A stretch of DNA of 20,339 nucleotides, from IMG/VR virus record IMGVR_UViG_3300005581_000177, positions 1-20,339 of that record. The stretch is one strand, 5' to 3'. The stretch is from a virus. Position 1 is the first letter of the stretch; every line of letters starts with the position of its first letter. The notes beneath the pieces were generated by a model. It was not told where the DNA came from. It did not search any database and saw only the letters and a program-made list of their open reading frames with translations. The translations under genes were made by a program, and so were the position numbers. Below are positions 11,150-20,030 of the stretch, piece after piece.

Positions 11150-12780
11150 GGGTTCACCTGTGCATTGTTGGGCTTCCGGGACTGCACGAACCGCTTGCCA
11201 GCAGTCGCCGTCCAGGTGTTGGAGCCGCTCGCGTTGTAGCTGGAGCTAGACGAGCGCAGCTTGAACCCGCCAGCGGTCTTGTCCGCATGGGTGCCAAAAG
11301 TCACGGCGTTTCCGTTGATCGTCAGCGTCGCGGGGTTGCCGTTCGTCCACACGAAAGGCCCATCCGCCGCTGCGTTGCCGGTGAAGCTGCCGCTGGTGGA
11401 GACTGCGGTGCTGGAGAGGTTCGCGGTGTTCAGGGCCTTGAAGCCGCTGGGCGGGGTGTAGCTGAAGGCGCGCTGGCCGAAGTTGACGTAATTCGTGGTC
11501 GTCGCGTTAGAACTATCCCTGCCGAACATCGGCGCGTAAATCACGCCGGTTGAGATCGTTTGGGACTGGTTGGTCCCGGCAGCGGGATCACCGGCCGGCG
11601 AACCAAACCAGGTGCCGTTTTTCCCGTACCAGATTTTTCCTGCGTCGAAATCGACCGCAATCATCAACACATCGCCAGAGTTGATCTGCGATCCGTAATT
11701 TCCCGTCGCCGCTCCGTTGGCAAACAAGCGAGAGGTAGCGGCGCTCTCGAAACCATATCCCCCACCGCTGGTAGCATCGCCCGTGTTGACTGCGCTTACT
11801 GGAGAGATTCCATGCTGCGGGGAAGCCGTCCAATTTGCTCCAGCCGTGAGTTCCCAGTACCACTTGCCAGTCGATGCAGAGAAAGATGCCCGGCAAAACC
11901 CCGATGCTGCATTGCTGATCGTGTAGCCAAGATTTCCGTTCGTCACATCAAGGCCCGTGTCTCCCCTATCAATCGGGGACCACACCGCATAGTTGTTCGT
12001 CGGCGTGTCGGTCATCTGGTCGAACGTGACGCCGCTCGTCACCGAGATGCCGCTGGTCGTGAAGTTGTTGGAGTTGCCAGAGGTGTCGTAGCCGATGGTC
12101 GTGGTGCTGGCAGCGTCCTTGAACTGAAGGAAGAAGCCGTTGGTGCCAAACGTGCCAGAGTACGCCTTCGGCACCCACACGCCGGTCGTGGCATCTGTCT
12201 GGCCGAAAGAGGAAGGCGTCAGGGCTTGGCCGTCGATGAAGGTCTCGTTGGCTGCGTACATGTCTCCATAGAGCGCAGCATAGTCCAGCCTTCTCAGATA
12301 GTGAGTGCGACCTGACACATTCCATTGACATGCGGTGGACGCGCCAAACGGACCCGTTGAATAGCTGACAGTCTGTCGCGAATTGTTGACGTAGATCTGT
12401 ATGCGGTCTGTGCTGGTAGCGTTGGCGCTGTCGTAGATCACGACGAGGTGATACCACGCGCTTGGGTCACGAAAGACGGCAGTCGTCGCCATCTGTACGT
12501 TGTACGCGCCACTAGCTATCTGCGAGATCTGGATTGTGTCGCTGGCGGTGTAAGTGACAGCGAAGAAATTGTTACTAGAACCATCTCCAGCGCAAAATAT
12601 CTGCTGCGATCCCAGCGCGCCTCGCTTGATCCAGCCAGACCAAGTCCACTTAATGTTGGATGTCGGGCTGCCAAAGCTGCGCGACAGGTACGCGCTGTTG
12701 CTCGCGCGGAAGCGCAGCGAGTTGGTGATCTGGTAGCCAGCGCCGCCTCCAGCGAGCAGGACTTGATGAATGGCCGACAT
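11146..12780 (-). CDS. LamG/SPRY tail protein, likely receptor binding
   Basis: This 544-residue protein starts at the ATG at 12780, sharing a base with the fibre stop; the open frame upstream is out of frame with the fibre gene and not used. Residues about 20-200 look like a LamG/concanavalin-A-like lectin domain (SLRFRASNSAYLSRSFG, KWTWSGWIKRG, WYHLVVIYDS, IQIYVNN). Residues about 320-440 look like a SPRY domain (GKWYWELT, YGFES, VLMIAVDFDAGKIWYGKNGTWF). Such pairs occur in phage tail proteins that bind surface glycans. The base composition is visibly less GC-rich than the neighbours, consistent with exchange of a host-range module. Confidence 0.8.
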   Translation of the reverse strand: MSAIHQVLLAGGGAGYQITNSLRFRASNSAYLSRSFGSPTSNIKWTWSGWIKRGALGSQQIFCAGDGSSNNFFAVTYTASDTIQISQIASGAYNVQMATTAVFRDPSAWYHLVVIYDSANATSTDRIQIYVNNSRQTVSYSTGPFGASTACQWNVSGRTHYLRRLDYAALYGDMYAANETFIDGQALTPSSFGQTDATTGVWVPKAYSGTFGTNGFFLQFKDAASTTTIGYDTSGNSNNFTTSGISVTSGVTFDQMTDTPTNNYAVWSPIDRGDTGLDVTNGNLGYTISNAASGFCRASFSASTGKWYWELTAGANWTASPQHGISPVSAVNTGDATSGGGYGFESAATSRLFANGAATGNYGSQINSGDVLMIAVDFDAGKIWYGKNGTWFGSPAGDPAAGTNQSQTISTGVIYAPMFGRDSSNATTTNYVNFGQRAFSYTPPSGFKALNTANLSSTAVSTSGSFTGNAAADGPFVWTNGNPATLTINGNAVTFGTHADKTAGGFKLRSSSSSYNASGSNTWTATAGKRFVQSRKPNNAQVNP

Positions 12781-14042
12781 CAGGTCAGCCCCGTGCCGCT
12801 GATCAGCCACTCGGTCGATGTCACCTTCACCGCCGTCGCGATGCCATTGGCGGCCAGGGTGCGCGAGCCCGTCGAGCCGTCGCCCGCAAGGCGCATCGTG
12901 TCGGTGGTGATCGCGATCGTGATCGTGCCGGCGCCGTTCTGGTTGATGAACGTCACGGCGGTGCCGACCGCGAATGGCACGGAACCGTTGGCCGGGATCG
13001 TGAACGTGCGGCCCGTCGTGTCGGCGCTGGGGTGGAAGATCTGCTTGCCGGCGTCGCCGATGACGAGCCCGTAGTCGGCGCTCTGGCTGTTCTGCTGGAG
13101 CCGCGTGTTCACCGCCTTGCCGGTCTCTGGCGTGATGACCTTGGAGGTGTCGGTGCCGGTCAGCGCCTCGGCCTCGGTGGCGAGCGTGACCACGCCGGCC
13201 ACGCTCGTCGTGGCGGATGGATTGACCACCGCAGCGCCGCTCGCGCGCTGATACCACTCGCAGCGCCAATACCCGCTGCCCAGCGACCGGAAGCCCGCGA
13301 CATCGTTTGCCGCCGTCGTGATCGACGCCGAGCCCGGCAGGATCAGCGAGGTGCCGTTGTGCGTTAGGGTCAGGATGCCGTCGAACTTCAGCACCCGGTA
13401 GATGCCCGCAACGACCGTGTCGAACGCGGTGATCGTGGTGGTGCCGCTGACCGCGAGGTACTCGGCGTTCGCCGCGCCGATGTTGGTCGTGGTGGCCGAG
13501 GCGATGGTGCCGTTGACCTGGATCGACCTGTTGATCGACAGGAGCTGGAACTGCGTACCGTCGTAGACGACCAGCGCCACGCTGCCGCTGATGATGTCGC
13601 CCGCCGCCAGCGCCGCCGTGCCGCGCGTGATCGACTTGGCCCCAAGGCTGTCGATGTTGAGCGTCGCGGCGCCCGTGTTGGTGCCGCTGGCGACGAACCA
13701 GAACATCTGGCCGGTCGTGTAGGCAGTGACCTGGGGCGAGCCCGAGCCGGTGATCGTGTCGATGCCCGAGACGCCCAGCAGGCTGGAGATGCCGCCCTGC
13801 ACCTGAGACAGGCGCGCGCTGTCGGTCCCGAGGGTGCCAGCGCCGAGGCCGGTGAGTTTGTTGCCGCCCATCGGAAGGTTGGCCGTTACCGTCGTCTGGC
13901 CGTCCTTCGTCACGCAGGTCGAGAGCCCGGTCGCGAGGTCGGCGGTCAGCGCGTTGAAGGCGGTCGCCGTGATGACCGTTCCCGCGACGACCGGCTGGCC
14001 TGCGGTGTTGATCTGGAAGGTGCCGGAGCCGTTGAAACTCAT
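12780..14042 (-). CDS. Phage tail fibre protein
   Basis: This 420-residue protein starts at the ATG at 14042 in an ATGA overlap with the upstream gene. The N-terminal MSFNGSGTFQINTAGQPVV is the start typical of phage tail fibres, followed by ATAFNALTADLATGLSTCVT and KDGQTTVTANLPMGGNKLTG, a repeat module common to fibre shafts. The rest is Thr/Ser/Gly/Ala-rich beta-strand sequence, with a later STTSVAGVVTLATEAEALTG segment also common in fibres. A trimeric fibre attached to the tail is expected. It has no C-terminal chaperone; an S74 domain is instead on the protein encoded at 16997-18070. Confidence 0.85.
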   Translation of the reverse strand: MSFNGSGTFQINTAGQPVVAGTVITATAFNALTADLATGLSTCVTKDGQTTVTANLPMGGNKLTGLGAGTLGTDSARLSQVQGGISSLLGVSGIDTITGSGSPQVTAYTTGQMFWFVASGTNTGAATLNIDSLGAKSITRGTAALAAGDIISGSVALVVYDGTQFQLLSINRSIQVNGTIASATTTNIGAANAEYLAVSGTTTITAFDTVVAGIYRVLKFDGILTLTHNGTSLILPGSASITTAANDVAGFRSLGSGYWRCEWYQRASGAAVVNPSATTSVAGVVTLATEAEALTGTDTSKVITPETGKAVNTRLQQNSQSADYGLVIGDAGKQIFHPSADTTGRTFTIPANGSVPFAVGTAVTFINQNGAGTITIAITTDTMRLAGDGSTGSRTLAANGIATAVKVTSTEWLISGTGLT

Positions 14043-15766
14043 GGAGAGATCCCCTGCTGGAGAGCGTTGATGAGGGCGGCGCGGCGCGCGTCACCCGAAA
14101 GCGGCGTTGGGCCAGCCATCAATTGGTTGGTGAGGTACGCGCGGCCAGGCGCGGATTGCAGCGCGCGCTGGACAGCCCACGGCGCAGCTGCGCCGGCAGC
14201 CATTCCCAGAATTGGGTTGCCGGTTGCCATGCCGATCATGCCGCCGCCGCCAACTGGAGCGAGCGAAAGCGCGTTCGCCATCTGCGTGCGCTCCGACGTT
14301 CCGCTGCTCGGGATCTTGTCCGCGATGAAGCCGCCGAGGCGCGCAAGATCGTTGAGCTGTCCGCGCCCACGGCCAAAGCCAGCCTTGTCCTGCGCGCGCA
14401 CCGCCTGCTGGAAGGCGCCCAAAGGCAGATTGCCGGCCGCACGATCCTGAGCCGTTCCCTTCGAGGCGGCATCGTCGATGGCGAGCAGATTGCGGTACTG
14501 CTGGCGCGTCTCGCGCCACTCCTGCCTCAATGGCCCGCTGAATTGACGCTCGACGGCATCGTCGAGGGCATTGGCAAGCTGGTTCAGCGCAAATCGAGCC
14601 TCGGGGTTCTGGTTCGACCGAGCCATGCGCTTGAGGTTGGACGAAATGTTTTGATAGGCGTCGCCCGGAATGGCCGCGTTGGGCGCGCCGCGCACCAGAT
14701 TGAATTCGTCGATGTACGAAGTGACCGGCGGGCGAATGTTGACGTCCATTCGGCGCACGTACTGACGCTCGATGTCATCGACCGCACGGAAGAAGTCGCG
14801 ATCCAGCCGAACCTGCGGCGTCTGCGCGATCAGATTGTCGAACTGCTGCCCGATGCGCCCGAAAGCGCGGTCGAGCGTCTCGGGCCGCACGTCTGTCGCG
14901 GCCTCTCCAGTCGTCCGCATGACCGCGCCCTGGAACTGCTCGCGCATCCGCTGCTGCTGGTTCTGCGCCGCGCCGGCCGATCCGGGCAGCCGAGCCAGCG
15001 CGCTCTCGGCCAGCTTGACGGTTGGGCTGCCGGTCTGCGCGCCCACCGGAAGATCCACGCCCTCGCGCTGCGCCACCTGCACTAGACGGCGCTCCTCCTC
15101 GGTCAGGCGAGCGGGCAGCGGCGTCACGACGCGCCGAGCGGCACCAAGGGCGAGGGATGGCGCAGCCGCCCCCGCGACGCCGCCAGCGACCCCGGCGACG
15201 GCCTTGGCAGCCGGGCTCGCATCTGGCCCCACGGCCTCCTGCGCCGCCTGCGATCCGGCGCCACCCGTGGCACCCATGACCGCCTGCTGCGCGGGCGCGG
15301 CCTGCAGGACATCGGCCAGCCGCTGCCCGGCGGCCCCGGCCTGCTGCCGCACGACGCCGCCGAGGCCATACCCGGTCGGCACGCCAGCCGCGCCTTGGAT
15401 CGCCGCGCCCATGATGCGTTCGCCCGCGTCGCGTGGCTCGGGCAGGCCGACTGCGGTCGCGGCCTCGGAGACCTGCTGGGCGGCGGGTTTGGCGCGCATC
15501 CACTCTAGCCCCGGCACGTTCGACAGGAGGTTCTGCGGGATCGCCGCGACGTCGTAGACAAGCCCAGGAAGCCCTAGGAGCCCCTGAGCGGTCGCCCGGG
15601 TGCCGAGGCCCAGCTGCTCGGCCGTCGTGCGCGGAGCGGGCGCCTGCGGGGCCTGCGGGGCCGCCTGCGGGGTGGCGGGGGGCTGGGAGGCGGCGGGCTG
15701 TGCGCCAGCGCGAGCCTCAAGCTCGGCTAGGCGCCGAAGGGCCAGCAGTTCCTCGCGATCGCTCAT
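14039..15766 (-). CDS. Internal virion / DNA-ejection-type protein, 575 aa
   Basis: This 575-residue protein starts at the ATG at 15766 in an ATGA overlap, with GAGGG about 9 bases upstream. The first 20 residues are a charged helix (REELLALRRLAELEARAG), then an Ala/Pro/Gln linker to residue 47, Ala/Gly-rich hydrophobic helices near 115-215 that could cross membranes, and a mixed charged helical part with RLDRDFFRAVDDIERQYVRR. The Gly/Ala-rich C-terminus (GGGGMIGMATGNPILGMAAG) is again membrane-like. Large, Ala-rich helical proteins before the fibre gene are the ejection proteins of podoviruses. No enzymatic motif is seen. Confidence 0.7.
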   Translation of the reverse strand: MSDREELLALRRLAELEARAGAQPAASQPPATPQAAPQAPQAPAPRTTAEQLGLGTRATAQGLLGLPGLVYDVAAIPQNLLSNVPGLEWMRAKPAAQQVSEAATAVGLPEPRDAGERIMGAAIQGAAGVPTGYGLGGVVRQQAGAAGQRLADVLQAAPAQQAVMGATGGAGSQAAQEAVGPDASPAAKAVAGVAGGVAGAAAPSLALGAARRVVTPLPARLTEEERRLVQVAQREGVDLPVGAQTGSPTVKLAESALARLPGSAGAAQNQQQRMREQFQGAVMRTTGEAATDVRPETLDRAFGRIGQQFDNLIAQTPQVRLDRDFFRAVDDIERQYVRRMDVNIRPPVTSYIDEFNLVRGAPNAAIPGDAYQNISSNLKRMARSNQNPEARFALNQLANALDDAVERQFSGPLRQEWRETRQQYRNLLAIDDAASKGTAQDRAAGNLPLGAFQQAVRAQDKAGFGRGRGQLNDLARLGGFIADKIPSSGTSERTQMANALSLAPVGGGGMIGMATGNPILGMAAGAAAPWAVQRALQSAPGRAYLTNQLMAGPTPLSGDARRAALINALQQGISP

Positions 15767-16995
15767 CGTTGAGCCCTCGGGAACCGCTCGCGCAGGGCCT
15801 CAAGCTCGCGCTGTTCCTCGGGCGTCAGGCCACCACCGCCCCCCGGCTGCTGCCCCGGCGCGGCCCCAGGAGCCTGCGGCGCGGCGGGGCGCTGCGGGGC
15901 GGCGGGAGGCGTCGGCGCGGCAGGCTGGCCGCCGGGCTGGCGGTAGCTGCGGGTGCGGATGGCTTCCGCGCGCGCCTCGGCACCCCGGATGCGGTCCTCT
16001 GCCAACTTCACGGCGCGGTCGAGGATGTCGGCGCGCTGCTCGGGCGTCTTGCCGCTGCTGGCCTGCAGTTCGAGCAGAACCTTGCGCTCGCCCTCGGTCG
16101 GGTTGCCACCGAAGGTCGTCTTCAAGTTGGCGAGCGCCTGCTCCTTGACGAGGTTGTCGTAGTTGATGATGGCGTTGCTTTCCGCGCTCGGGGCCATACC
16201 GACAGCCGAGCGCGCCTGCGACCCGGCGTAGGCCATCATGCCCGCGCCCGCGCCGCCTCGGAACTGGCCGCTCAACCTGCGCGCCTCGGCAAGCAGCGAG
16301 AGCGTGCTTTGCCCGGCGCTGATCTGGTCTTCCTGCTGGGAGAGCTGCCGCTGCTCGGGCGCCGTCAGCTGCTCGCGGCGCTCGCGGCTCTCGCGCTCCC
16401 TGCGCTCGCTTTCGCGCTGCCGGTCCTCGCGACGACCCTCTTCCGCCTCACGACGAGCCGCCAGCGCATCCGCACGCGAACCGGCGGCTACGCCAGCGAT
16501 CATCTGCGCGTTCGCAAGCCTTTCGGCCGCCATATCCCGCTGCGCCTGCAGTCGATCCGCGACCTCCTGCTGCCGCGCCTCGCGCCTGAGAGCACTTTCA
16601 GTCCGCCTCTCGGTCACACCCAGCATAGGCCCGGCAATCGCCTGCGCGCGCTGGCCCATCGTGCCACCAAGCGCCTCCAGCGTCAGCTTCTCGCGCTCCT
16701 CTGGCGTCTTCGCGCCCTGCAGGGCGGCGGCGAACTCCTGGCCCTTCTTGATGTCGCCTGCGCGGAGTTCGCGGGCTTCGTCCTCTGCCTTCTTCAACAG
16801 ATACGCGCCGCCAGCGCCCTGCAAGATCTTCGCAAGTGTTGCGGCAATCGGCACGGGTGCCGGGATGCCTTGATAGGAGAACTGCTCAACAGGCTGAAAC
16901 GCCTGCTGCTGGAGCGCCTCGGCGTATTTCTGCCGGCGCGCGATCTCGGCCTTCTGGGCCTCGTATGGGTCGGGCAGGTTGAACGAAACGGCCAT
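15763..16995 (-). CDS. Internal virion protein with long coiled coil, 410 aa
   Basis: This 410-residue protein starts at the ATG at 16995, with GGAG about 10 bases upstream. The N-terminus (NLPDPYEAQKAEIARRQKY) and the hydrophobic APVPIAATLAKILQGAGGAYL segment precede a highly charged region at residues 140-225 (RREAEEGRREDRQRESERRE), a long alpha-helix. A conserved-looking segment NLKTTFGGNPTEGERKVLLE lies near 295-315 and is known to me from podovirus internal proteins. The C-terminus is a Pro/Ala/Gly-rich tail ending with a short helix. It probably assembles with its two neighbours inside the head or forms the ejection channel. Confidence 0.7.
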   Translation of the reverse strand: MAVSFNLPDPYEAQKAEIARRQKYAEALQQQAFQPVEQFSYQGIPAPVPIAATLAKILQGAGGAYLLKKAEDEARELRAGDIKKGQEFAAALQGAKTPEEREKLTLEALGGTMGQRAQAIAGPMLGVTERRTESALRREARQQEVADRLQAQRDMAAERLANAQMIAGVAAGSRADALAARREAEEGRREDRQRESERRERESRERREQLTAPEQRQLSQQEDQISAGQSTLSLLAEARRLSGQFRGGAGAGMMAYAGSQARSAVGMAPSAESNAIINYDNLVKEQALANLKTTFGGNPTEGERKVLLELQASSGKTPEQRADILDRAVKLAEDRIRGAEARAEAIRTRSYRQPGGQPAAPTPPAAPQRPAAPQAPGAAPGQQPGGGGGLTPEEQRELEALRERFPRAQR

Positions 16996-16996
16996 G

Positions 16997-18070
16997 TCAC
17001 AGGGCTCCGTAGTTCACCGCGAGGTATCCATCCGGCATCATTCGCACCGCGTGAGGCAGGATCGGCAGGACCTCCTGCGCCATCACGCCGCGCTCGCGAC
17101 GGCCTTCGATGTCGTATTCGTAGATGCCGAAACCGCGCGGATGCGTGCCGACGCGCACGATTTTGGACTTCAGGCGACGATCCGATCGAAGATACAAGCC
17201 TGCTGCGGTACCAAACAGATTGCCGAGCGCCGAGGTCTGCGCGTTGATGCCAGCTTGCTGGATGCCGTACTGCTGCATCGCGTTCTGCCCCGCCGCCTGC
17301 GCTGCGCCGAAGATGGGGGACGGCGCGACCTGCTGGCCCTGATAGGCCCCGAACTGCGGCATCTGGATCTGCGAGCCACCCATCAGGCCGATGATCTCGT
17401 TCAGCGGCTGCGAACGCAGCGACAGCTCGCGCTGCAAGGCCTGCGCGCGCGCCTGGTTCTCGAACGACATCGCCGCCTGCTGCTCCGCTGCCGCCTGCTG
17501 GCGTGCCTGCGTGTCGAGGCCGATGCCCTGCAGCGCCGCCTGCGAGCGGAGGTCGTTCTCCTGCTGCTGCTGCTCGCGGATCGCGGCGTTGTAGGCCTCG
17601 CCGCCGCGCGCCAGCCCTTGGTTGGCAAGCTGCGTCTCAAGCTGCGCCCGGCTGCGCTGGATCTGCGGCTCCAGCCGCGCCATGATCGCTTCCTGCGCGG
17701 TCGTCCCGGCGTTGACCGGCGCGCGCGGGAGACCCGACAGGTCGAAAACGGTGTTCAGATCGCCCGTCTGCGTCTGGAATGGCGTCCCGAGCGTGCTTTC
17801 GGCGGTCCCGATGCCCTGCAGGCCAAGCTGGGCCAGCCTGCGCTCGACCTGCTGCTGGGCATCCAGCGTCGCCTGCGCCTGCGGCGTGAGCGTCTGCCGC
17901 ACGGTCGGGATGTCGCCATCGTAGGTCACCGTCTGCGTGCCGAGCGGGCCGTAGACGTTCGGGTTCGAGAGCATGGCCGATGCGCGCGCAGCCTCGACGT
18001 TGGCGGCACCCTGCGCTTTCGCGGCGCCGGCGTAGTCAGGTGCTGGCGGTGCGGATGCCTTCTTGCCCAT
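16997..18070 (-). CDS. Virion protein with C-terminal S74 chaperone domain
   Basis: This 357-residue protein starts at the ATG at 18070, with AGGAG 6 bases upstream. The N-terminal MGKKASAPPAPDYAGAAKAQ is typical of podovirus head-tail internal proteins, followed by a Gln-rich helical body (residues 60-260). The last 64 residues form a peptidase S74 (intramolecular chaperone) domain: LRSDRRLKSKIVRVG, a GIYEYDI strand, RGVMAQEVLPILP and a final LAVNYGAL. Ser296 and Lys301 have the Ser-x4-Lys spacing of the autocleavage dyad in endosialidase-type chaperones, so the end of the protein may be cut off after trimer folding. Confidence 0.8.
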   Translation of the reverse strand: MGKKASAPPAPDYAGAAKAQGAANVEAARASAMLSNPNVYGPLGTQTVTYDGDIPTVRQTLTPQAQATLDAQQQVERRLAQLGLQGIGTAESTLGTPFQTQTGDLNTVFDLSGLPRAPVNAGTTAQEAIMARLEPQIQRSRAQLETQLANQGLARGGEAYNAAIREQQQQENDLRSQAALQGIGLDTQARQQAAAEQQAAMSFENQARAQALQRELSLRSQPLNEIIGLMGGSQIQMPQFGAYQGQQVAPSPIFGAAQAAGQNAMQQYGIQQAGINAQTSALGNLFGTAAGLYLRSDRRLKSKIVRVGTHPRGFGIYEYDIEGRRERGVMAQEVLPILPHAVRMMPDGYLAVNYGAL

Positions 18071-18467
18071 AGCGCTCTCCTAGGAAGCGGCAGTCCTCGC
18101 GCCGCATGGTGCAGATGATGAGGTCGCCGCCCGGCGAGGCATCGCGCAGGCAGGCCTCCTCGACGAAACCGAGGCGGCGCAAGAGCCGGATGCTGCGGAT
18201 GTGGTCCGCGCTGGTCGTCGCGATGATTTTGCGCGCGCCGAGCTGGCGAAACGGATAGTCAAAGATCGCGGAGATGAAGCCGCGCGTCAACGGCCTGTCA
18301 GCGGCAATCTGGCCTTCGATGGAGACGCCATTCCAATCGCGGTACGCCGCGCCTGCGGTCAGCTTGCCGTCGCTCTCCCAGCCGATGGCCGACATGCAGA
18401 CCGGGTCGAAGAAGCCGCCGATGCGGCCCAGCACCCAATGCCCGACATGCGGCCCCGCGACGATCAT
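18036..18467 (-). CDS. GNAT-family acetyltransferase-like protein
   Basis: This 143-residue protein starts at the ATG at 18467 in an ATGA overlap with the nozzle gene; the longer frame to 18512 is not needed. It follows the GNAT pattern: strands around HWVLGRIGGFFDP and SAIGWESDGKLTAGAAYRDW, then LTRGFISAIFDYPFRQLGARKI, and the C-terminal ATTSADHIRSIRLLRRLGFVEE, which fits the conserved 'v...N..si.l.eklGF' motif. GNAT enzymes move an acetyl group from acetyl-CoA to an amine. Such genes recur in podovirus late operons and may modify a virion or host protein. It overlaps the next gene by 35 bases. Confidence 0.75.
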   Translation of the reverse strand: MIVAGPHVGHWVLGRIGGFFDPVCMSAIGWESDGKLTAGAAYRDWNGVSIEGQIAADRPLTRGFISAIFDYPFRQLGARKIIATTSADHIRSIRLLRRLGFVEEACLRDASPGGDLIICTMRREDCRFLGERYGQEGIRTAST

Positions 18468-20029
18468 ATGCCGACCCAGCCCGGCATGAAGACGACGTCC
18501 GTCGCCGCCCATTCCAGCGACAGGCCCTTGCTGGCCGAGCGGAAGTTGATCGACCCGCAGTAGCCCACGCCCGTGACGCCCTGCCAGTTGAGCGAGATGT
18601 TCTGGCCCGCGCCCCAGTTCGAGCTATCCCAGATCGCCGTGTCCCAGACCGCGCCGGTCGGCGGCAGATAGGCCAGCGGAGCCGAGGTGTCGTTGGTCTG
18701 GAAATCGACGTTGATGCCCACGAAGACCGAGGGCTGCCCGTCCGCGAACAGGTTGGGCCTCGCCCGGGTGAAGATCTTCTTCTGTCCGCGCGAGCCGAAG
18801 TAGTTGAAAGCCTGCAGCGCGCCTGCGGAGATGGCGACGTTGTCATCCGCGTGGTCGTCCGTCCATGCCTTGGCGACGTAATCGGTGCCGCCAAACCATA
18901 GATCCTGCTTGTGGAGCGTGAAGCAGTTGGCGGGCCAGCCCGTGAAGTTGCACCAGCTCTGCACGATGGTGTTCATCACGTACTGCTGCTGCGAGCCGGT
19001 GCCGACGGGGATGTTCACTACGATGGCGTTGAACTTCGGCGCGACGCAGATCTCCCAGCCGAACAAGCCCTGATAGGCCGTCGTGGCGGTCGCGAACGCG
19101 CCCTGGATCTTGTCGGTCAGTGCCACGCTCTGCGGCGCGACGCGCGCGCTCTGGAGCGCCTGCGAGAGCGGGAACAGGCCGTCGAAGGCGATGTAGGCGA
19201 GGTCGCCCGCGAACTTGGCGAGGCACCGCTTGCCCATCGGCGCGCCCATCGCCCACACGCCGACCAGCGACCACGTCGAGATGTTGGCCGGGTCGGTGCC
19301 GCGATAAATGATGATCTCGCCCTGCGTCGTGACGAAGACGAGGTTGTCGTCGAGGCCGAAGCCCGCGTCGATCGTCCAGACGCCCATCGCGAGCAGATAG
19401 CCGCCCTTGCGCGCGACCGTCGAGAGGTCCAGCACCTGTGCGGCGCCGCCGACCGATTGCGTGGGCAGATACCAAGCCTTGAGCGTGTTGCGCTGGATGA
19501 ACCAGAGGCGGTTCTTGAACAGCGCGACGTTGTCGAGTTCGCTCGTCGTCACGCCCGTGATGGCAGGCGTCGAGGCGCCTGTGATCGCCGTCCAGGTCGA
19601 GCCGTCGTAGAGCAGCGGGCTGTTGCCGCCCGAGACCGCGTAGAGGAAGTTGCCGCCAGCGGTGGCGACGTTCGTGCTTTCCCAGCGGCTGTTGGTCAGG
19701 CCCGACACGACCGCCGCGCCGACCGCGCCCGCGCTTGTGACGTTGTAGATGTTGTTGCCGCTGATCGCGAACAGCGACTGCGTCGTGGCGCCGTTGTACG
19801 CCATCAGCGTCTCGACCTGACCGGGCAGGCCCGTGGCGTGCTTCTGGTAGCCGCCGCGCAGCACGACGTTGGTCGCGGTCGGGAAGTAGTTGGTCAGCGA
19901 CACCGCGTCGGTCGGCTTCATGTTCGCGAGGCTGTCGCGCGCGTTCCAGCCGCCGATGGGCGCCGGCACGGACGCGACGCGCGCCGTCGCCTGCTTGGCC
20001 GCGCGCATGATCGGAGACGGCCTGACCAT
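18464..20029 (-). CDS. Beta-rich tail nozzle/stabilisation-type structural protein
   Basis: This 521-residue protein starts at the ATG at 20029, 1 base after the previous stop; Met8 (20008) is an alternative. The N-terminus reads VPAPIGGWNARDSLANM and SLTNYFPTATNVVLRGGYQK, a pattern I know from podovirus head-tail proteins of the DNA-stabilisation/tail-nozzle kind. The rest is beta-rich with repeated short strands (NNIYNVTSAG, PLLYDGSTWTAI, RLWFIQRNTLKAWYLP, LVFVTTQGEIIIYRG), consistent with a beta-propeller. It follows the adaptor gene, the order expected for adaptor then nozzle. No enzymatic motif is seen. Confidence 0.75.
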   Translation of the reverse strand: MVRPSPIMRAAKQATARVASVPAPIGGWNARDSLANMKPTDAVSLTNYFPTATNVVLRGGYQKHATGLPGQVETLMAYNGATTQSLFAISGNNIYNVTSAGAVGAAVVSGLTNSRWESTNVATAGGNFLYAVSGGNSPLLYDGSTWTAITGASTPAITGVTTSELDNVALFKNRLWFIQRNTLKAWYLPTQSVGGAAQVLDLSTVARKGGYLLAMGVWTIDAGFGLDDNLVFVTTQGEIIIYRGTDPANISTWSLVGVWAMGAPMGKRCLAKFAGDLAYIAFDGLFPLSQALQSARVAPQSVALTDKIQGAFATATTAYQGLFGWEICVAPKFNAIVVNIPVGTGSQQQYVMNTIVQSWCNFTGWPANCFTLHKQDLWFGGTDYVAKAWTDDHADDNVAISAGALQAFNYFGSRGQKKIFTRARPNLFADGQPSVFVGINVDFQTNDTSAPLAYLPPTGAVWDTAIWDSSNWGAGQNISLNWQGVTGVGYCGSINFRSASKGLSLEWAATDVVFMPGWVGI

Positions 20030-20030
20030 G

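Noticed and set aside
12781-14094. Upstream extension of the LamG/SPRY gene to a 982-residue product
   Set aside because: The added part lies out of frame over the tail fibre gene and is His/Arg/Asp-rich noise; the ATG at 12780 overlaps the fibre stop as expected.
15433-17247. 604-residue plus-strand frame
   Set aside because: It is the antisense shadow of the internal virion genes; its composition is Arg/Leu/Ala-rich and it has no ribosome binding site, while the minus-strand genes form a coupled chain.
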